64,000 bases of DNA. Origin: Phaeobacter sp. CECT 5382 (GTDB lineage: Bacteria; Pseudomonadota; Alphaproteobacteria; Rhodobacterales; Rhodobacteraceae). Position 1 is the first letter of the stretch; each line of letters opens with the position of its first letter. Below, piece by piece: positions 25,234-34,518 of this stretch. The DNA lies in the NCBI RefSeq assembly GCF_001457775.1, contig NZ_CYSG01000005.1, forward strand, positions 1 to 64,000, written 5' to 3'. Under the pieces are notes generated by a model. The model did no database searches, was not told where the DNA came from, and was given only the letters and a program-made list of their open reading frames with translations. The position numbers and the translations under genes are program-made.

Positions 25234-26517
25234 ATGGGGCCGATTTTTTCAGTACGTGATTTTTGGGAAATGCTGCGTCGCCGCTGGACAGTGATCCTTT
25301 ATGTGACGGTGCTGGGGTGCATGGTCTCCCTCTGGGTCGCTCTGCGTCAGCAGCACTTGTACCAGAGCACCGAGGTAATCCAGGTTACCCGTCCGACAAT
25401 TGCCGATGATCTGGCCAAATCCACCGTCGAAGGCTCTTCGGCGCGGCGGATGCAGTTGATCGAACAACGCCTGATGGCACGTGGCACCTTGCTCGACATC
25501 ATCGAGAAATTTGCACTCTACGCGGACCTGCCAGCCCTGACGCCGACTGAAAAGGTGGTCATGCTGCGCAATGCGGTCTCCATTACTGGTGTGGCGGCGG
25601 CGCGCGAAGGCTTTGCAGATGATGGCACCATTTCTGTCCTGACGATCACGGCTCTGATGCCCACGGCCCTGCAGGCCCAGCAGGTCGCCAGCGAATTTGG
25701 CCAACGCACCATCGAGTTAAGCGTCGCCAGCCGGATAGAACAGGCCCGCGAAACCCTCAGCTTCTTTGCCGAAAAAGAAGCGGCCGTCGCCAGCCAGATC
25801 AGCACCCTCGAAGAAGAGATCTCTGCTTTTTACACTGCCAATGACGTGGCCCAGCCCGGCACGGTGGAGTTTCGGCGCAGCGAAATCGCGACGATCAACG
25901 AAAGCCTGCTGGATATTGCTCGCGAAAAAATCCTGATCCGGCGCGCTGCCGATCAGGCCAGTGCGACTGAGCGTCCGGCAACAGCAAAACGCATGCTGGC
26001 GGATTTTGCCGAACAACTGGCGACACTGGATGCCCAGAACAGCTTGTTGAACCAGCGTAAATCCGAATTGGAAGCGGCATTGCAGACCACGCCCGAAGTC
26101 CAGCGGCAACTGGGGGTCTACAGCCGCCAGATGCAGGCGCTTCAGGGAGAGTTAGAAACCATATCGGCCCGCCGCAACGAGGCCGAGGTGGGCTTTCGTC
26201 TGGAAACCTCGCGGCAGTCGGAACGCCTGACGGTGCTGGAACCTGCGGCCCTTGCGGACTATCCATCCACAGCAGCACGCAAGAAAAAGGCTTTGATGGG
26301 GGGCGTTGCCAGCCTGCTGGTGGGCCTGGCGGGGGCCTTTGGTTTGGAACTCCGCAAGCCGGTACTGCGCTCCGCCGTGCAGATGGAACGGGAGACCGGA
26401 CTGGCCCCGGTTGCCTCGATCCCGGTGCTGGACGTCAGAAAACACCAGCCCGGCAGGATCGCTGCCTGGTTGCGGGCCAGGCGCAAGCCACGCGCGCAAA
26501 AACTGGCGCAACGTTAG
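25234..26517 (+). CDS. Wzz/GumC-type polysaccharide chain-length determinant
   Basis: A 427-residue inner-membrane protein with an N-terminal Wzz domain and transmembrane helix (VILYVTVLGCMVSLWVAL, residues about 20-37), a long periplasmic coiled-coil region (about residues 150-330) and a second membrane segment near 350-368. The cytoplasmic tail (about 55 residues) has no ATPase domain; that part is encoded separately by the preceding gene. Such proteins control polymer length and export in Wzx/Wzy systems. The ATG has GAGAG upstream. The 227-base gap to the previous gene may hold its own promoter. It is convergent with the flippase gene. Confidence 0.85.
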   Translation: MGPIFSVRDFWEMLRRRWTVILYVTVLGCMVSLWVALRQQHLYQSTEVIQVTRPTIADDLAKSTVEGSSARRMQLIEQRLMARGTLLDIIEKFALYADLPALTPTEKVVMLRNAVSITGVAAAREGFADDGTISVLTITALMPTALQAQQVASEFGQRTIELSVASRIEQARETLSFFAEKEAAVASQISTLEEEISAFYTANDVAQPGTVEFRRSEIATINESLLDIAREKILIRRAADQASATERPATAKRMLADFAEQLATLDAQNSLLNQRKSELEAALQTTPEVQRQLGVYSRQMQALQGELETISARRNEAEVGFRLETSRQSERLTVLEPAALADYPSTAARKKKALMGGVASLLVGLAGAFGLELRKPVLRSAVQMERETGLAPVASIPVLDVRKHQPGRIAAWLRARRKPRAQKLAQR

Positions 26518-26554
26518 AGCCATTCTTTTCAACGGTGATAGCCGGTGATCCTGC

Positions 26555-27922
26555 TCAGTTTGGCAGGGTCTCGATCAATGTGCCAAGGCTTTCGCGGTGC
26601 CAAAAGAGAGCTGCGCCACCGAGGGCCGTGGCGATGGCTGCAAAGACGCTATCGTGCAGCGGATCCCAGGCCTGATGCTTGCGGGCAAGCCAGATCAGCA
26701 CGGGGTAGGCCGCGAGCATGGAAAGACCCATGGCAAGGATGCCGCCGGGTAGGCCGAACCAGGCGACAGCCAGTAGAAAAAACCCGGTTTGCAACAGAGC
26801 GCGACAGGCGGTAAACGCAAAAAAGCCGCGACTGTCACCAGCCGCCAGCGCAGCCTGATCATAGGTCATGGTGATCACCGCCGGTACCAAAGTCAACGAG
26901 ATCAGTACTATCATTGGTCCGGCCTGTGCGTAGCGGTCATCATAGAGAAGATCGACCAGCCAGGGGCCAATCCAGGCCATCAGCAGTAGCAACGACAAGA
27001 TTGCAGCCGTCAGCCCGGTACGCAGTTGCCGCTGACGTCGGCGGTTCTGCGGATCGGCCGCAACAGGTTTGTCGCGGTAAACCGGGATCATCAGGCGCTG
27101 ATTCACAGCATGTCCCAGCAGCATCGGGAAACTGGCCAGGAAAAACCCGATATTGTAGACGCCCAAAACCTCGAGCGAGACGAATTTCCCCAGGATTGCG
27201 CGATCGCCTTGTGACGTCAAAAACCAAAATGCGGTCGACAGGAAAATCCATTTTCCAAAGCGGATGAGCTCTTTGGCAGCTGTTGCCTCCCATCGGAACT
27301 GGTTGCGCATGCCCGGCAAGCCATAATACGTCAGCGCCAGTTTGGCTGCGGCCTGCACGACGCCGCCCAACACCAGCGCAATCACCGACCCGCTGATCCA
27401 GGCCAGCAGCACCATGGTGCCAACCCCAATCGATTGCGCCGCTAGGTCTAGCAGCGTGACACGTCCGACCAGCAGATGCCGGTGCGCGGTCTCGATCCGG
27501 GTCGGGTTGAAGCCGGCAATGGCCAGACCAATTCCCGCAATGGGTAGATAGTACAGTAGTTCTGGCGCGCCATAGAACCAGGCCATTGGCCAGGCCAGAA
27601 CCAGTGTCATGACCCATAATCCAAAGCCACGCAGCACCTGAATGCTCCAGGCAGTGTTGAGGAAGTCCGGATCATCACCGCGGGCATTTTGCGCAATCGA
27701 AGAACCTATGCCGACATCCGAAAACAGCGACAGCCCAACCGTCACCACAGTGACCAGCGCCATTAGTCCGAAGGCTTCGGGAAACAGCAGGCGCGCCAGC
27801 ACCAGATTGGCCGCCAGACGCAGGGCCTGACTGCCGCCATAGCCGATCATTAGCCAGGAGGCGGAGCGCAACACACGGGCCATCAATCCATGGCCCGAAA
27901 AGCGGGCTGCAAGCTGTTTCAT
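26555..27922 (-). CDS. Wzx-like oligosaccharide flippase
   Basis: A 455-residue MOP-superfamily membrane protein with about 12-14 predicted helices and the WzxC-type N-terminal pattern (SWLMIGYGGSQALRLAANLVLARLLFPEAFGLMALV). It would flip the undecaprenyl-linked repeat unit to the periplasmic side for polymerisation. The start at 27922 is preferred since GGGAG lies 7 bases upstream; GTG 27949 lacks such a site. It is transcribed alone on the minus strand, divergent from the GT4 gene with a regulatory region between. Other flippase families are less likely given the glycosyltransferase context. Confidence 0.85.
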   Translation of the reverse strand: MKQLAARFSGHGLMARVLRSASWLMIGYGGSQALRLAANLVLARLLFPEAFGLMALVTVVTVGLSLFSDVGIGSSIAQNARGDDPDFLNTAWSIQVLRGFGLWVMTLVLAWPMAWFYGAPELLYYLPIAGIGLAIAGFNPTRIETAHRHLLVGRVTLLDLAAQSIGVGTMVLLAWISGSVIALVLGGVVQAAAKLALTYYGLPGMRNQFRWEATAAKELIRFGKWIFLSTAFWFLTSQGDRAILGKFVSLEVLGVYNIGFFLASFPMLLGHAVNQRLMIPVYRDKPVAADPQNRRRQRQLRTGLTAAILSLLLLMAWIGPWLVDLLYDDRYAQAGPMIVLISLTLVPAVITMTYDQAALAAGDSRGFFAFTACRALLQTGFFLLAVAWFGLPGGILAMGLSMLAAYPVLIWLARKHQAWDPLHDSVFAAIATALGGAALFWHRESLGTLIETLPN

Positions 27923-28016
27923 CCGGTCTCCCAATGTTCTGCTTGCCACAGGCTAGGCGGCGGCAGTCGGCGGGTCAATCGCCGGGCAGGCCGGGCTGGG
28001 AATTGGGCCATTCAGG

Positions 28017-28108
28017 GGCTGATATTGCCGACAATCCCGGCACTGGCCCACCATTGGCAGCACTTGGTTGACAGGGGCAATGGCCCCTAGGCAAGGGCGA
28101 TATCAGCC
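28017..28108. promoter_or_regulatory. Long-spaced inverted repeat in the flippase/GT4 divergent region
   Basis: GGCTGATATTGCC (28017-28029) is mirrored with one mismatch by GGCGATATCAGCC (28096-28108), 66 bases apart. Between them lie a TTGACA hexamer (28068-28073) and a small hairpin AGGGGC-AATG-GCCCCT (28073-28088). This is the only intergenic space between two divergent polysaccharide genes and a good candidate for a looped operator. Confidence 0.45.
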
Positions 28109-28167
28109 GCTACCCTTGGGGGCGAAGAATGGGTGGCTGGCCAGAGTAGGAATGGAGTGGGAATCTC

Positions 28168-29391
28168 GTGAAAATTGCTTATGTTCTGAACAGTTACCCT
28201 GAACCCTCGCATAGTTTTATCCGCCGTGAAATCCAGGCTCTGGAGCGTCAGGGGCTAGAGGTGCTGCGCCTGCCGATGCGGCCCGGATCCGCGCCGCTGG
28301 TCGATCCCGGTGATCAGGACGAAGCCGCACGCAGCCACTATGTTTTGCAGGTCGGCGCGCTCGGCTTGTTTTCCTGCTTTTTGCGACAACTTGTCAGAGC
28401 GCCGCGCATGACGCTGGCGGCACTGCGGCTGGCCTGGCGCCTGGGGCGGCGGTCGCAGTCGGGTGTGCTGCGCCATCTGATCTATCTGCTTGAGGCGGCC
28501 TATGTGGCCCGGCGCTGTGCGGTTGAAGGCGTCGACCATATGCATGCGCATTTTGGCACCAATGCCACCACCGTGGCCTTGCTGGCGCATGTGCTGGGTG
28601 GGCCGGGCTACAGTTTTACCACCCATGGCCCGGAAGAATTTGATGCCCCACAGGCGTTGTCCTTGGGTCTCAAGGTCAATCGCTCACGCTTTGCTGTTGC
28701 GATCAGCAGCTTTGGCAAAAGCCAGCTGAGCCGCTGGGCCGATTTCGGTGCCTGGGAGCGTTTGAAAGTGGTGCACTGCGGGATTGAGCCTGCGCGCTTT
28801 GCCGATCCCGTCCCATTGCCAGAAGGGCCGTTGCGATTGGCAGCCATCGGACGTTTCGTGGAACAAAAGGGCCAGATGGTGCTGGTCAAGGCCATGGCGC
28901 AGGTGGTGCAGAGCCACCCGGAGGTGCATCTGTCACTGATTGGCGATGGGGAAATGCGTGCAGATCTGGAAGTGGCGATTGCAGCGGCTGGATTGGAGCG
29001 CAATATCACCTTCACCGGTTGGCTGGCCGAGCAGGGCGTGCGGGCCGAACTGGCGGCGGCCCACGCGCTGGTGATGCCCTCCTTTGCCGAAGGCCTTCCC
29101 ATGGTGGTGATGGAGGCGATGGCGGCGGCGCGTCCGGTTCTGGCGACTTATATCGCCGGCACACCAGAGCTGGTTCTGCCCAGCAAAACGGGCTGGCTGG
29201 TGCCGGCGGGCGACGCAAGGGTGCTGGCTGCAGCCATTGTTGAGCTGGCCGAAACACCGCGTCCAACTCTTGAGGCGATGGGGCAGGCGGGACGCGCGCG
29301 CGTGCTGCAACGCCACGACAGCGATGTGGAGGCGGCAAAACTCGCGGAATTGTTTCGCGCAGCTCAAGGCGCGTCCCGCAAAGATCGTTGA
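28168..29391 (+). CDS. Glycosyltransferase family 4
   Basis: A 407-residue GT-B glycosyltransferase. The N-terminal acceptor domain starts with MKIAYVLNSYPEPSHSFIRREI, and the donor domain from about residue 225 holds AIGRFVEQKGQ and MPSFAEGLPMVVMEAMAAARPVLAT, the GT4 E-x7-E nucleotide-sugar site. It adds one sugar to the lipid-linked intermediate in the cytoplasm; donor and linkage cannot be told. The start is GTG at 28168, preceded by GGAGTGGGA. It is the only plus-strand gene between the flippase and the NRPS/PKS operon, and the next gene is convergent. Confidence 0.87.
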   Translation: MKIAYVLNSYPEPSHSFIRREIQALERQGLEVLRLPMRPGSAPLVDPGDQDEAARSHYVLQVGALGLFSCFLRQLVRAPRMTLAALRLAWRLGRRSQSGVLRHLIYLLEAAYVARRCAVEGVDHMHAHFGTNATTVALLAHVLGGPGYSFTTHGPEEFDAPQALSLGLKVNRSRFAVAISSFGKSQLSRWADFGAWERLKVVHCGIEPARFADPVPLPEGPLRLAAIGRFVEQKGQMVLVKAMAQVVQSHPEVHLSLIGDGEMRADLEVAIAAAGLERNITFTGWLAEQGVRAELAAAHALVMPSFAEGLPMVVMEAMAAARPVLATYIAGTPELVLPSKTGWLVPAGDARVLAAAIVELAETPRPTLEAMGQAGRARVLQRHDSDVEAAKLAELFRAAQGASRKDR

Positions 29392-29470
29392 GAAGCGGAG
29401 CCCTCCCTCCCGCGTGCTGTGACAGTTTGTTCATTTTTTTTGGCGACCTGCAGCGCAGCAAGGCGGCGCT

Positions 29471-30337
29471 TTAGCGCCCGCGCGTCCACCGCTGCGCCGA
29501 GCGAAACAGTGGCGTCTTCACCGCAGCGGTCACCAGGGCATAGGCTGCAAAGCCAAAGGGATCGCGCAGCGCCAGACGGGCCAGTTCTGACAAGGGCATC
29601 GGCTGTTTGTCGTCATTGGCCAAAAGCTGTGGAAACCGTTGGGCCAGCTCAGCGACACCTGCATTCTGCCGCCGCCGCACCCGGGTCAGATTGCGAAACC
29701 CCTCGACCAGCGGCCAGCTATAGGTCGCTGGCAGCTTGATCCTTTCAGCAGATGAAAAAGTAAGCCGCGCGAAGGTGTCATCGGCAATGATATCCGGCCA
29801 GTCCTGCCAACGCGCGCGCCCGGCCCGGTTCATGGCAAATAGCCCAAACCCTGGCACCCCGGCGCGCACAAAGGGCATGTTCACCCAAAATCGCCCATAG
29901 GCGCGGCTGAAAGCAGTTTGGGCCGGGGCAGTCCGGGGGGTGCCGCTGGCATAGCGCGGCTCTTGCCGGGTCAGTGCGCGCGTGATTTGCGGCAGCAATT
30001 TCGGAGATACGGTCACATCTGCATCCAGATAGACCAGAACATCGGCGCGCGCTTCGGCATCTCCCAAGGTCAGTGCATTCAGCTTGCCACCTTCTGGCAG
30101 GTCCAGCACCTTAACATGCCAACCGTCGGGCACCGGCTGGCTGCGGGCAATATCCGCCGTTGCATCGGTGCAGCCGTTGGCGAGCACCAGCACTTCGCCC
30201 CAGCCTGCGGCGGGCAGGGATTGCCCCGGCAGCGGATCAGAGGCCAGCAAGGCCGACAGGCAATCGGCGATATAGTCTGCCTCATTATGGGCAGGGATCA
30301 GGACCGAAATCAGTGGCTTGTCAGACGTGAGGCTCAT
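29471..30337 (-). CDS. Glycosyltransferase family 2
   Basis: A 288-residue GT-A glycosyltransferase. The N-terminus ISVLIPAHNEADYIADCL is the nucleotide-binding start, and the DXD motif reads YLDADV near residue 105. IADDTFARL near residue 188 fits the catalytic base region. The C-terminal segment (RDPFGFAAYALVTAAV) may associate with the membrane. It is the last gene of the long minus-strand operon; its ATG overlaps the stop of the preceding SGNH/glycosidase gene by 4 bp (30334-30337). Sugar specificity is unknown. Confidence 0.85.
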   Translation of the reverse strand: MSLTSDKPLISVLIPAHNEADYIADCLSALLASDPLPGQSLPAAGWGEVLVLANGCTDATADIARSQPVPDGWHVKVLDLPEGGKLNALTLGDAEARADVLVYLDADVTVSPKLLPQITRALTRQEPRYASGTPRTAPAQTAFSRAYGRFWVNMPFVRAGVPGFGLFAMNRAGRARWQDWPDIIADDTFARLTFSSAERIKLPATYSWPLVEGFRNLTRVRRRQNAGVAELAQRFPQLLANDDKQPMPLSELARLALRDPFGFAAYALVTAAVKTPLFRSAQRWTRGR

Positions 30338-32871
30338 TTCACCGCCTCCAGCATCTGCCAGCGCGGATTATCGCCGTCGCTCAGGCTGCGCAACGCGCCC
30401 CAGCTGCCCCATTTTCCAGGCACAGCCACATCGGCATAGGCGGTGAAGAGTGTTCCGCCAAGATCGCGCCACCCGGTCAGAAGCGTGGCATAAAGCGCGC
30501 CCATTTCTGCAGTGTAGTTGAAATGGGTGAAAAACCCGGTGAGCATCTCATCCTCGGCCATGGGGCCGATGCCTACGACGTGACTGCCGCCTTCATACAT
30601 GATCAGCTCCAGCCCGTGCCGATCAGCAACCTTTTTGTGATAGGGCAGCACCCGGCCCAACAGATCAACAAGCGTGTCGGCGGGATCGCCAGTTACCAGC
30701 CCGTCGCCCAGCTCTGTCGCTGCCTGCGCCGTGGCGACGTCATACTGATGGGTTTCGATGAACTTGGCGGCTTGCGCGCCCTGCAGCCCCTGTTCTGTTG
30801 CCATGTCGCGGGCGCGCAGCTGGCTGTCGGCAATCCAGGCGCGCACGATGGGCGCGCGTTCCTTGATGCCCAGGATGCCGCCAAAATAGCCGGTCACCGC
30901 ATAGGCGTCGAAATAGTCAGCTGGGGGGGCATGATCTGGCGCTTCGGCTTGCCACAGCGGGGCTGTCAGCACCTGCTCTTCGAGGCCAAGCCAGCCGGTC
31001 TGGGTTGATATTACCCGAACGAGGCGATCCGCTGCAGTGTCATCAAAGACCTTGGTCCAGATCCGCGACATTTCGGCGGCGCGGGCACCGTAAAACTGCA
31101 TCCAGAGGTCTTTGCCGCCCCAGCGCGCTTGCGCCTGGGTATCAGCCCAGCGGGCCTGCTCAAACTGCCAGTTCCAGACCTCGTTGGAGTATTCCACATA
31201 GGTTTTCAGGTCAAAATCCAGACGATCCCGTGTCAGGCTGGCGAAATTGCGCATGTAGCTGTCATCGGCCATATGGGGCATGTTGAACCAGGGGTTTGCC
31301 CCCAGCTGATTGGCCAGCTCGACCATGATTTCCGCAGGAACCCCCTGGCGCGCCCAGGAGTAGTCGCGGATCTGCGGGCGATCTTCCCAGCCGATCTGTT
31401 CGGAATCATTGGTGCCCATCCAATCCATGAACCGCAGGGCCGCAAAGCCATCCAGCAGTGCCAGCCAGCGCGGATTGAAGATCTCTCCGGCATCAAAAGC
31501 CGCCAGATCGGTTTCTTTGACCACAGTGATATTGCGCAGATAGGCGCCATCGCGTCCGATGCGTTGCAGTCGAATTTCAACCGGGCCGGGACCGGGGGTG
31601 AAATCAAAGGAGACCTCGCCCCTGCCATAGCGCTGGTTTTTGGCGCGGCCTGCAACCTCGATAATGCCTTTGCCCTCGTAGCGCAGCACATAGCGCCCGG
31701 CCAGCGATTGCGCGCTTTCGGGCAGATCGGTGAGGATCACGGTGCCGATCGAGCCTAATTCTGGCGGGATGGCGGTGGGCCAGCCATCGGGATCAAGGTA
31801 GCCTGCGGCATCCAGATCCGCCTCATTGGCACCACCCCAGCGCCCGGCCAGATGGCCGATCCAGGGGCGGGCTGTTTTGAAATGGTCTAGAAACGGTGCT
31901 TGCGGGCTCCAATCCGCGATGGGCATCAGGTTCATCGCAATGGGCTGACGGGCCAGGTTTGCTGGGGTTTCAAATCCCTGAGGCAGCTCGTCCGGGATTG
32001 GCCCGTCCAGCTGTGGCAGCTCTGCCTCTGGCGGCAGGCCAGGAGGGTCCGCTGGCAGGGCCGCCGTGCGTATCTCGCGCCCCTCACGTCCCTGGGCTGC
32101 GGCCCAAGCGATCTGCTGAAACCGTTTTGCCTGTGCGGACGTCGGGGCGGGGTAGCCGCTACCCCACCGATCTTTCAGCTGATCGGGCAGGCCTTCGGGC
32201 TTCTGTCCAGTCAGCACGGCATATTGCACCAGGCTGAGGTAGTAAAAGCCAAGCGCGTTGGGATGGATGTCATCTGCAAACAGATCTGAAACCTGCCGCA
32301 GACCCGGAACGGTGCCAGCCCGGATCGCATCATCCATCCGCGCCATGGCCTGTCCTGCGGGCAGCAGCTGAATATCGCCGCCGGTGGAGGCGTTAACCTC
32401 GTCCACCAGTGCCTGCCAGCGGGGCAGGTCTTGCGCCAGCCGGTCACGCCAGGGAGTAGCAGCCCCATCGTCAAAGGGAATATCCACCCCGGTGCCGCTG
32501 TTCAGGCTGTGCCAGGTCTCCTGCAGATAGAACTGCACGTCTGGGTTGGCGCTGTGCGCCAGTTGGTAAAACTGGGCGACAGCGGCGTCTGAGTGGCTCC
32601 ACTTCAGGTGATTGGCCAGCGGTATGGCCTCGGTGACGATCACCGCATCGACCGGAGCTTTCAGCCGGTCACGGGCATTGATGCCCTCGGCGCTGTCGGC
32701 GTGTTGCCAATTATAGCTGAGCGGCGCGCCATTGATGATCTGGGCCTCGACCTGCACGGATGCAGCCCCGGGTTGGCGCGCCAAGAGCTGCTCCAGCATC
32801 TGCGGATTATCCGGCCCAAACAGCGAATGCCCGACCATCACAACCGAGGTCACCAGTGTTTCGAGGTTCAT
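30334..32871 (-). CDS. SGNH hydrolase fused to a glycoside-hydrolase-like domain
   Basis: An 845-residue two-part protein. Residues 1-265 form an SGNH-like domain with GHSL (S16) and DDIHPN (D200, H203), close in pattern to the protein encoded next to it. A linker rich in Pro leads to a domain (about 310-845) with a beta-rich section and a TIM-barrel-like part. There, SNEVWN (E564) and IMYEGG (E760) sit as the two carboxylates of clan GH-A glycosidases would. I infer removal of an O-acyl group and cleavage of a glycan. No signal peptide is visible, so a cytoplasmic site or an unusual export route must be considered. Both junctions are 4-bp overlaps. Confidence 0.62.
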   Translation of the reverse strand: MNLETLVTSVVMVGHSLFGPDNPQMLEQLLARQPGAASVQVEAQIINGAPLSYNWQHADSAEGINARDRLKAPVDAVIVTEAIPLANHLKWSHSDAAVAQFYQLAHSANPDVQFYLQETWHSLNSGTGVDIPFDDGAATPWRDRLAQDLPRWQALVDEVNASTGGDIQLLPAGQAMARMDDAIRAGTVPGLRQVSDLFADDIHPNALGFYYLSLVQYAVLTGQKPEGLPDQLKDRWGSGYPAPTSAQAKRFQQIAWAAAQGREGREIRTAALPADPPGLPPEAELPQLDGPIPDELPQGFETPANLARQPIAMNLMPIADWSPQAPFLDHFKTARPWIGHLAGRWGGANEADLDAAGYLDPDGWPTAIPPELGSIGTVILTDLPESAQSLAGRYVLRYEGKGIIEVAGRAKNQRYGRGEVSFDFTPGPGPVEIRLQRIGRDGAYLRNITVVKETDLAAFDAGEIFNPRWLALLDGFAALRFMDWMGTNDSEQIGWEDRPQIRDYSWARQGVPAEIMVELANQLGANPWFNMPHMADDSYMRNFASLTRDRLDFDLKTYVEYSNEVWNWQFEQARWADTQAQARWGGKDLWMQFYGARAAEMSRIWTKVFDDTAADRLVRVISTQTGWLGLEEQVLTAPLWQAEAPDHAPPADYFDAYAVTGYFGGILGIKERAPIVRAWIADSQLRARDMATEQGLQGAQAAKFIETHQYDVATAQAATELGDGLVTGDPADTLVDLLGRVLPYHKKVADRHGLELIMYEGGSHVVGIGPMAEDEMLTGFFTHFNYTAEMGALYATLLTGWRDLGGTLFTAYADVAVPGKWGSWGALRSLSDGDNPRWQMLEAVK

Positions 32872-33812
32872 TTGGTGCCCTCGCCGCCGGATGTGACGCC
32901 AAACCCGATACGCGGCTGCGTCAAAACGGTCTCCCAGACGATCTTCTGCACCTGCGCGGCGGCCATGGGCGTGAAGCTATTGGCGGCGCTGCCATCACTG
33001 CGCTGCAGCTGATGCGGCAGGCCCAGCGGGCTGCGCTGATAAAGCACCGCATAGTGGGTCAGCGCCACCACATAGGCGCCAAGGTCATTGATATGGATGG
33101 TGTCCAGCGCGCCCTGATCATTGCGGGCAAACAGATCCTCGCGCGTAGTCATGCCGTCGATTTCACCCGCCTCGGCGGCGCGGGCCACGGCGGCCATGAC
33201 CTGCCCTGCCGGGATCAGATAGGCGGGACGTTCAGGATTGGCGCGGCTGTCCGCCCCGGTCAGTTTTCCCAGCCAGAGCGGTCCGAGATCCTGCGCAATG
33301 CGGGTCTCCCAGCCATCGGGGTCATTCAGGTGATGCCAGGTCTCATAGAGGTAGACGCGGGTTTCGGTCGCACCGCTGCGGGCCAGATCGGCCCAGCGGT
33401 GGAAATAATCTGCACCGTCGAAATAGCGGAGGGCATCACGCAACTCGACCATCTCTGTCAGGATCACGGCGTCATAATCACCAGATCCAATTGCCTCGCG
33501 GGCGTCGCGGTAGGCGGAGGTTGCATTGGTTGTGGCAAAATCGCGAATTTCCAGATCCGGTTCCCAATGTTCCTTGAGCGACGTGCCGGACCCGAGCTGG
33601 CTGTTCCAGTGATGCCCGGCCGGGGCAAGCTGCGCCAGCATATGCGGCATATCCGGCCCCACCAGCGAGTGGCCGAGATGAAACACCGACAGCGTGCCTG
33701 TGGGGGCTGCAAGTGGCGGCACTGGCGGCAGCGGCGCGGGTTTGATCCAGCGCGCCAGCGGCCAGAGCGCCAGCAAGGCGGGCAAAAGCAGCAATGCACG
33801 ACGCTGTTTCAT
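32868..33812 (-). CDS. Membrane-anchored SGNH-like esterase
   Basis: A 314-residue protein with an N-terminal signal anchor (residues 5-21, hydrophobic after KQRR) and a Pro-rich stalk, placing the enzyme domain in the periplasm. The catalytic residues expected for SGNH hydrolases are S49 (GHSL), D237 and H240 (DTIH). Segments such as YLYETWHHLND and FHLGHSLVGPDMPHML recur almost unchanged in the N-terminal domain of the following 845-residue protein, so the two are paralogs. A role in adding or removing acetyl or other acyl groups on the polysaccharide is inferred. It overlaps that gene by 4 bp. Confidence 0.68.
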   Translation of the reverse strand: MKQRRALLLLPALLALWPLARWIKPAPLPPVPPLAAPTGTLSVFHLGHSLVGPDMPHMLAQLAPAGHHWNSQLGSGTSLKEHWEPDLEIRDFATTNATSAYRDAREAIGSGDYDAVILTEMVELRDALRYFDGADYFHRWADLARSGATETRVYLYETWHHLNDPDGWETRIAQDLGPLWLGKLTGADSRANPERPAYLIPAGQVMAAVARAAEAGEIDGMTTREDLFARNDQGALDTIHINDLGAYVVALTHYAVLYQRSPLGLPHQLQRSDGSAANSFTPMAAAQVQKIVWETVLTQPRIGFGVTSGGEGTK

Positions 33813-33816
33813 CCGG

Positions 33817-34518
33817 CTATCCTCTCAGTTCTGCGGTGGTGACGATGAGGCCCGCACCGATGGCAAAGCGGCCATGGATGAACTCGCCACAAGAAAACGG
33901 TGGCTGGTCGGCGCAGAACCGGGCGGCAAAGCTGGCCTGCGCCACATCAATTGTCAGCTCCATACCGTCAAAGCCGTAGTAGCGCGCGCTGAGGATGAAC
34001 TGGCATTTGTAGGCGGCTTCCTTGGCGGAAAAGATCACTTTGGCCATCTGGCCGGGGTTGGTCTGGGCGCGCAGCCAGTCCTGTTCCTGGGCCGAGCAGA
34101 TCGCAGGCCAAAGATCATCCGCCAGGGGTTTGTCTTCTTCGACATCAATACCAAGGCCCCGCACCCGTTCAGGCCCGGCCGGGTCTGGTTTGGCAACCAC
34201 CGCCATGGCGCAGCTATGGGTGTGGCTGATGGATCCGACCAGCCCATCCGGCCAGACCGGTGCGCGGTTCTTGCCGACAGGAATGGCCGCCGGCGCGTGG
34301 CCTGCCTGTGCCATGGCCTGATGAGCGGCGGCCCGTCCGGCGGCAAATTCGCGATGCCGCTTGGCCACAGCATTGGGCGAAAGACAGGCAGCTTCTTCGG
34401 CAAAGGGGGCAGGTGGATCGGCCAGTGGGTTGGCGATGGCCAAAGCGATGTCCGCTCCAAAGAGCGGCCGCACCAGGCTGTGCCGCTCTTGGTCCTGTGT
34501 CAAAAGATCCGTCGTCAT
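33817..34518 (-). CDS. 4'-phosphopantetheinyl transferase (Sfp/EntD type)
   Basis: A 233-residue enzyme that moves phosphopantetheine from CoA to carrier-protein serines. The metal-binding motif GLGIDVEE (D125, E127) and the second motif FSAKEAAYK (K166, E167, K171) are intact, and the N-terminal part resembles EntD. Its ATG overlaps the NRPS stop by 4 bp. It should activate the carrier domains of the NRPS (S1466) and the PKS (S1851) in the same operon. The SGNH gene starts 4 bases after its stop. A dedicated transferase supports a functional assembly line. Confidence 0.93.
   Translation of the reverse strand: MTTDLLTQDQERHSLVRPLFGADIALAIANPLADPPAPFAEEAACLSPNAVAKRHREFAAGRAAAHQAMAQAGHAPAAIPVGKNRAPVWPDGLVGSISHTHSCAMAVVAKPDPAGPERVRGLGIDVEEDKPLADDLWPAICSAQEQDWLRAQTNPGQMAKVIFSAKEAAYKCQFILSARYYGFDGMELTIDVAQASFAARFCADQPPFSCGEFIHGRFAIGAGLIVTTAELRG

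Noticed and set aside
28068-28073. TTGACA considered as the -35 box of the GT4 promoter
   Set aside because: No acceptable -10 hexamer at 16-18 bases; noted only within the inverted-repeat entry.
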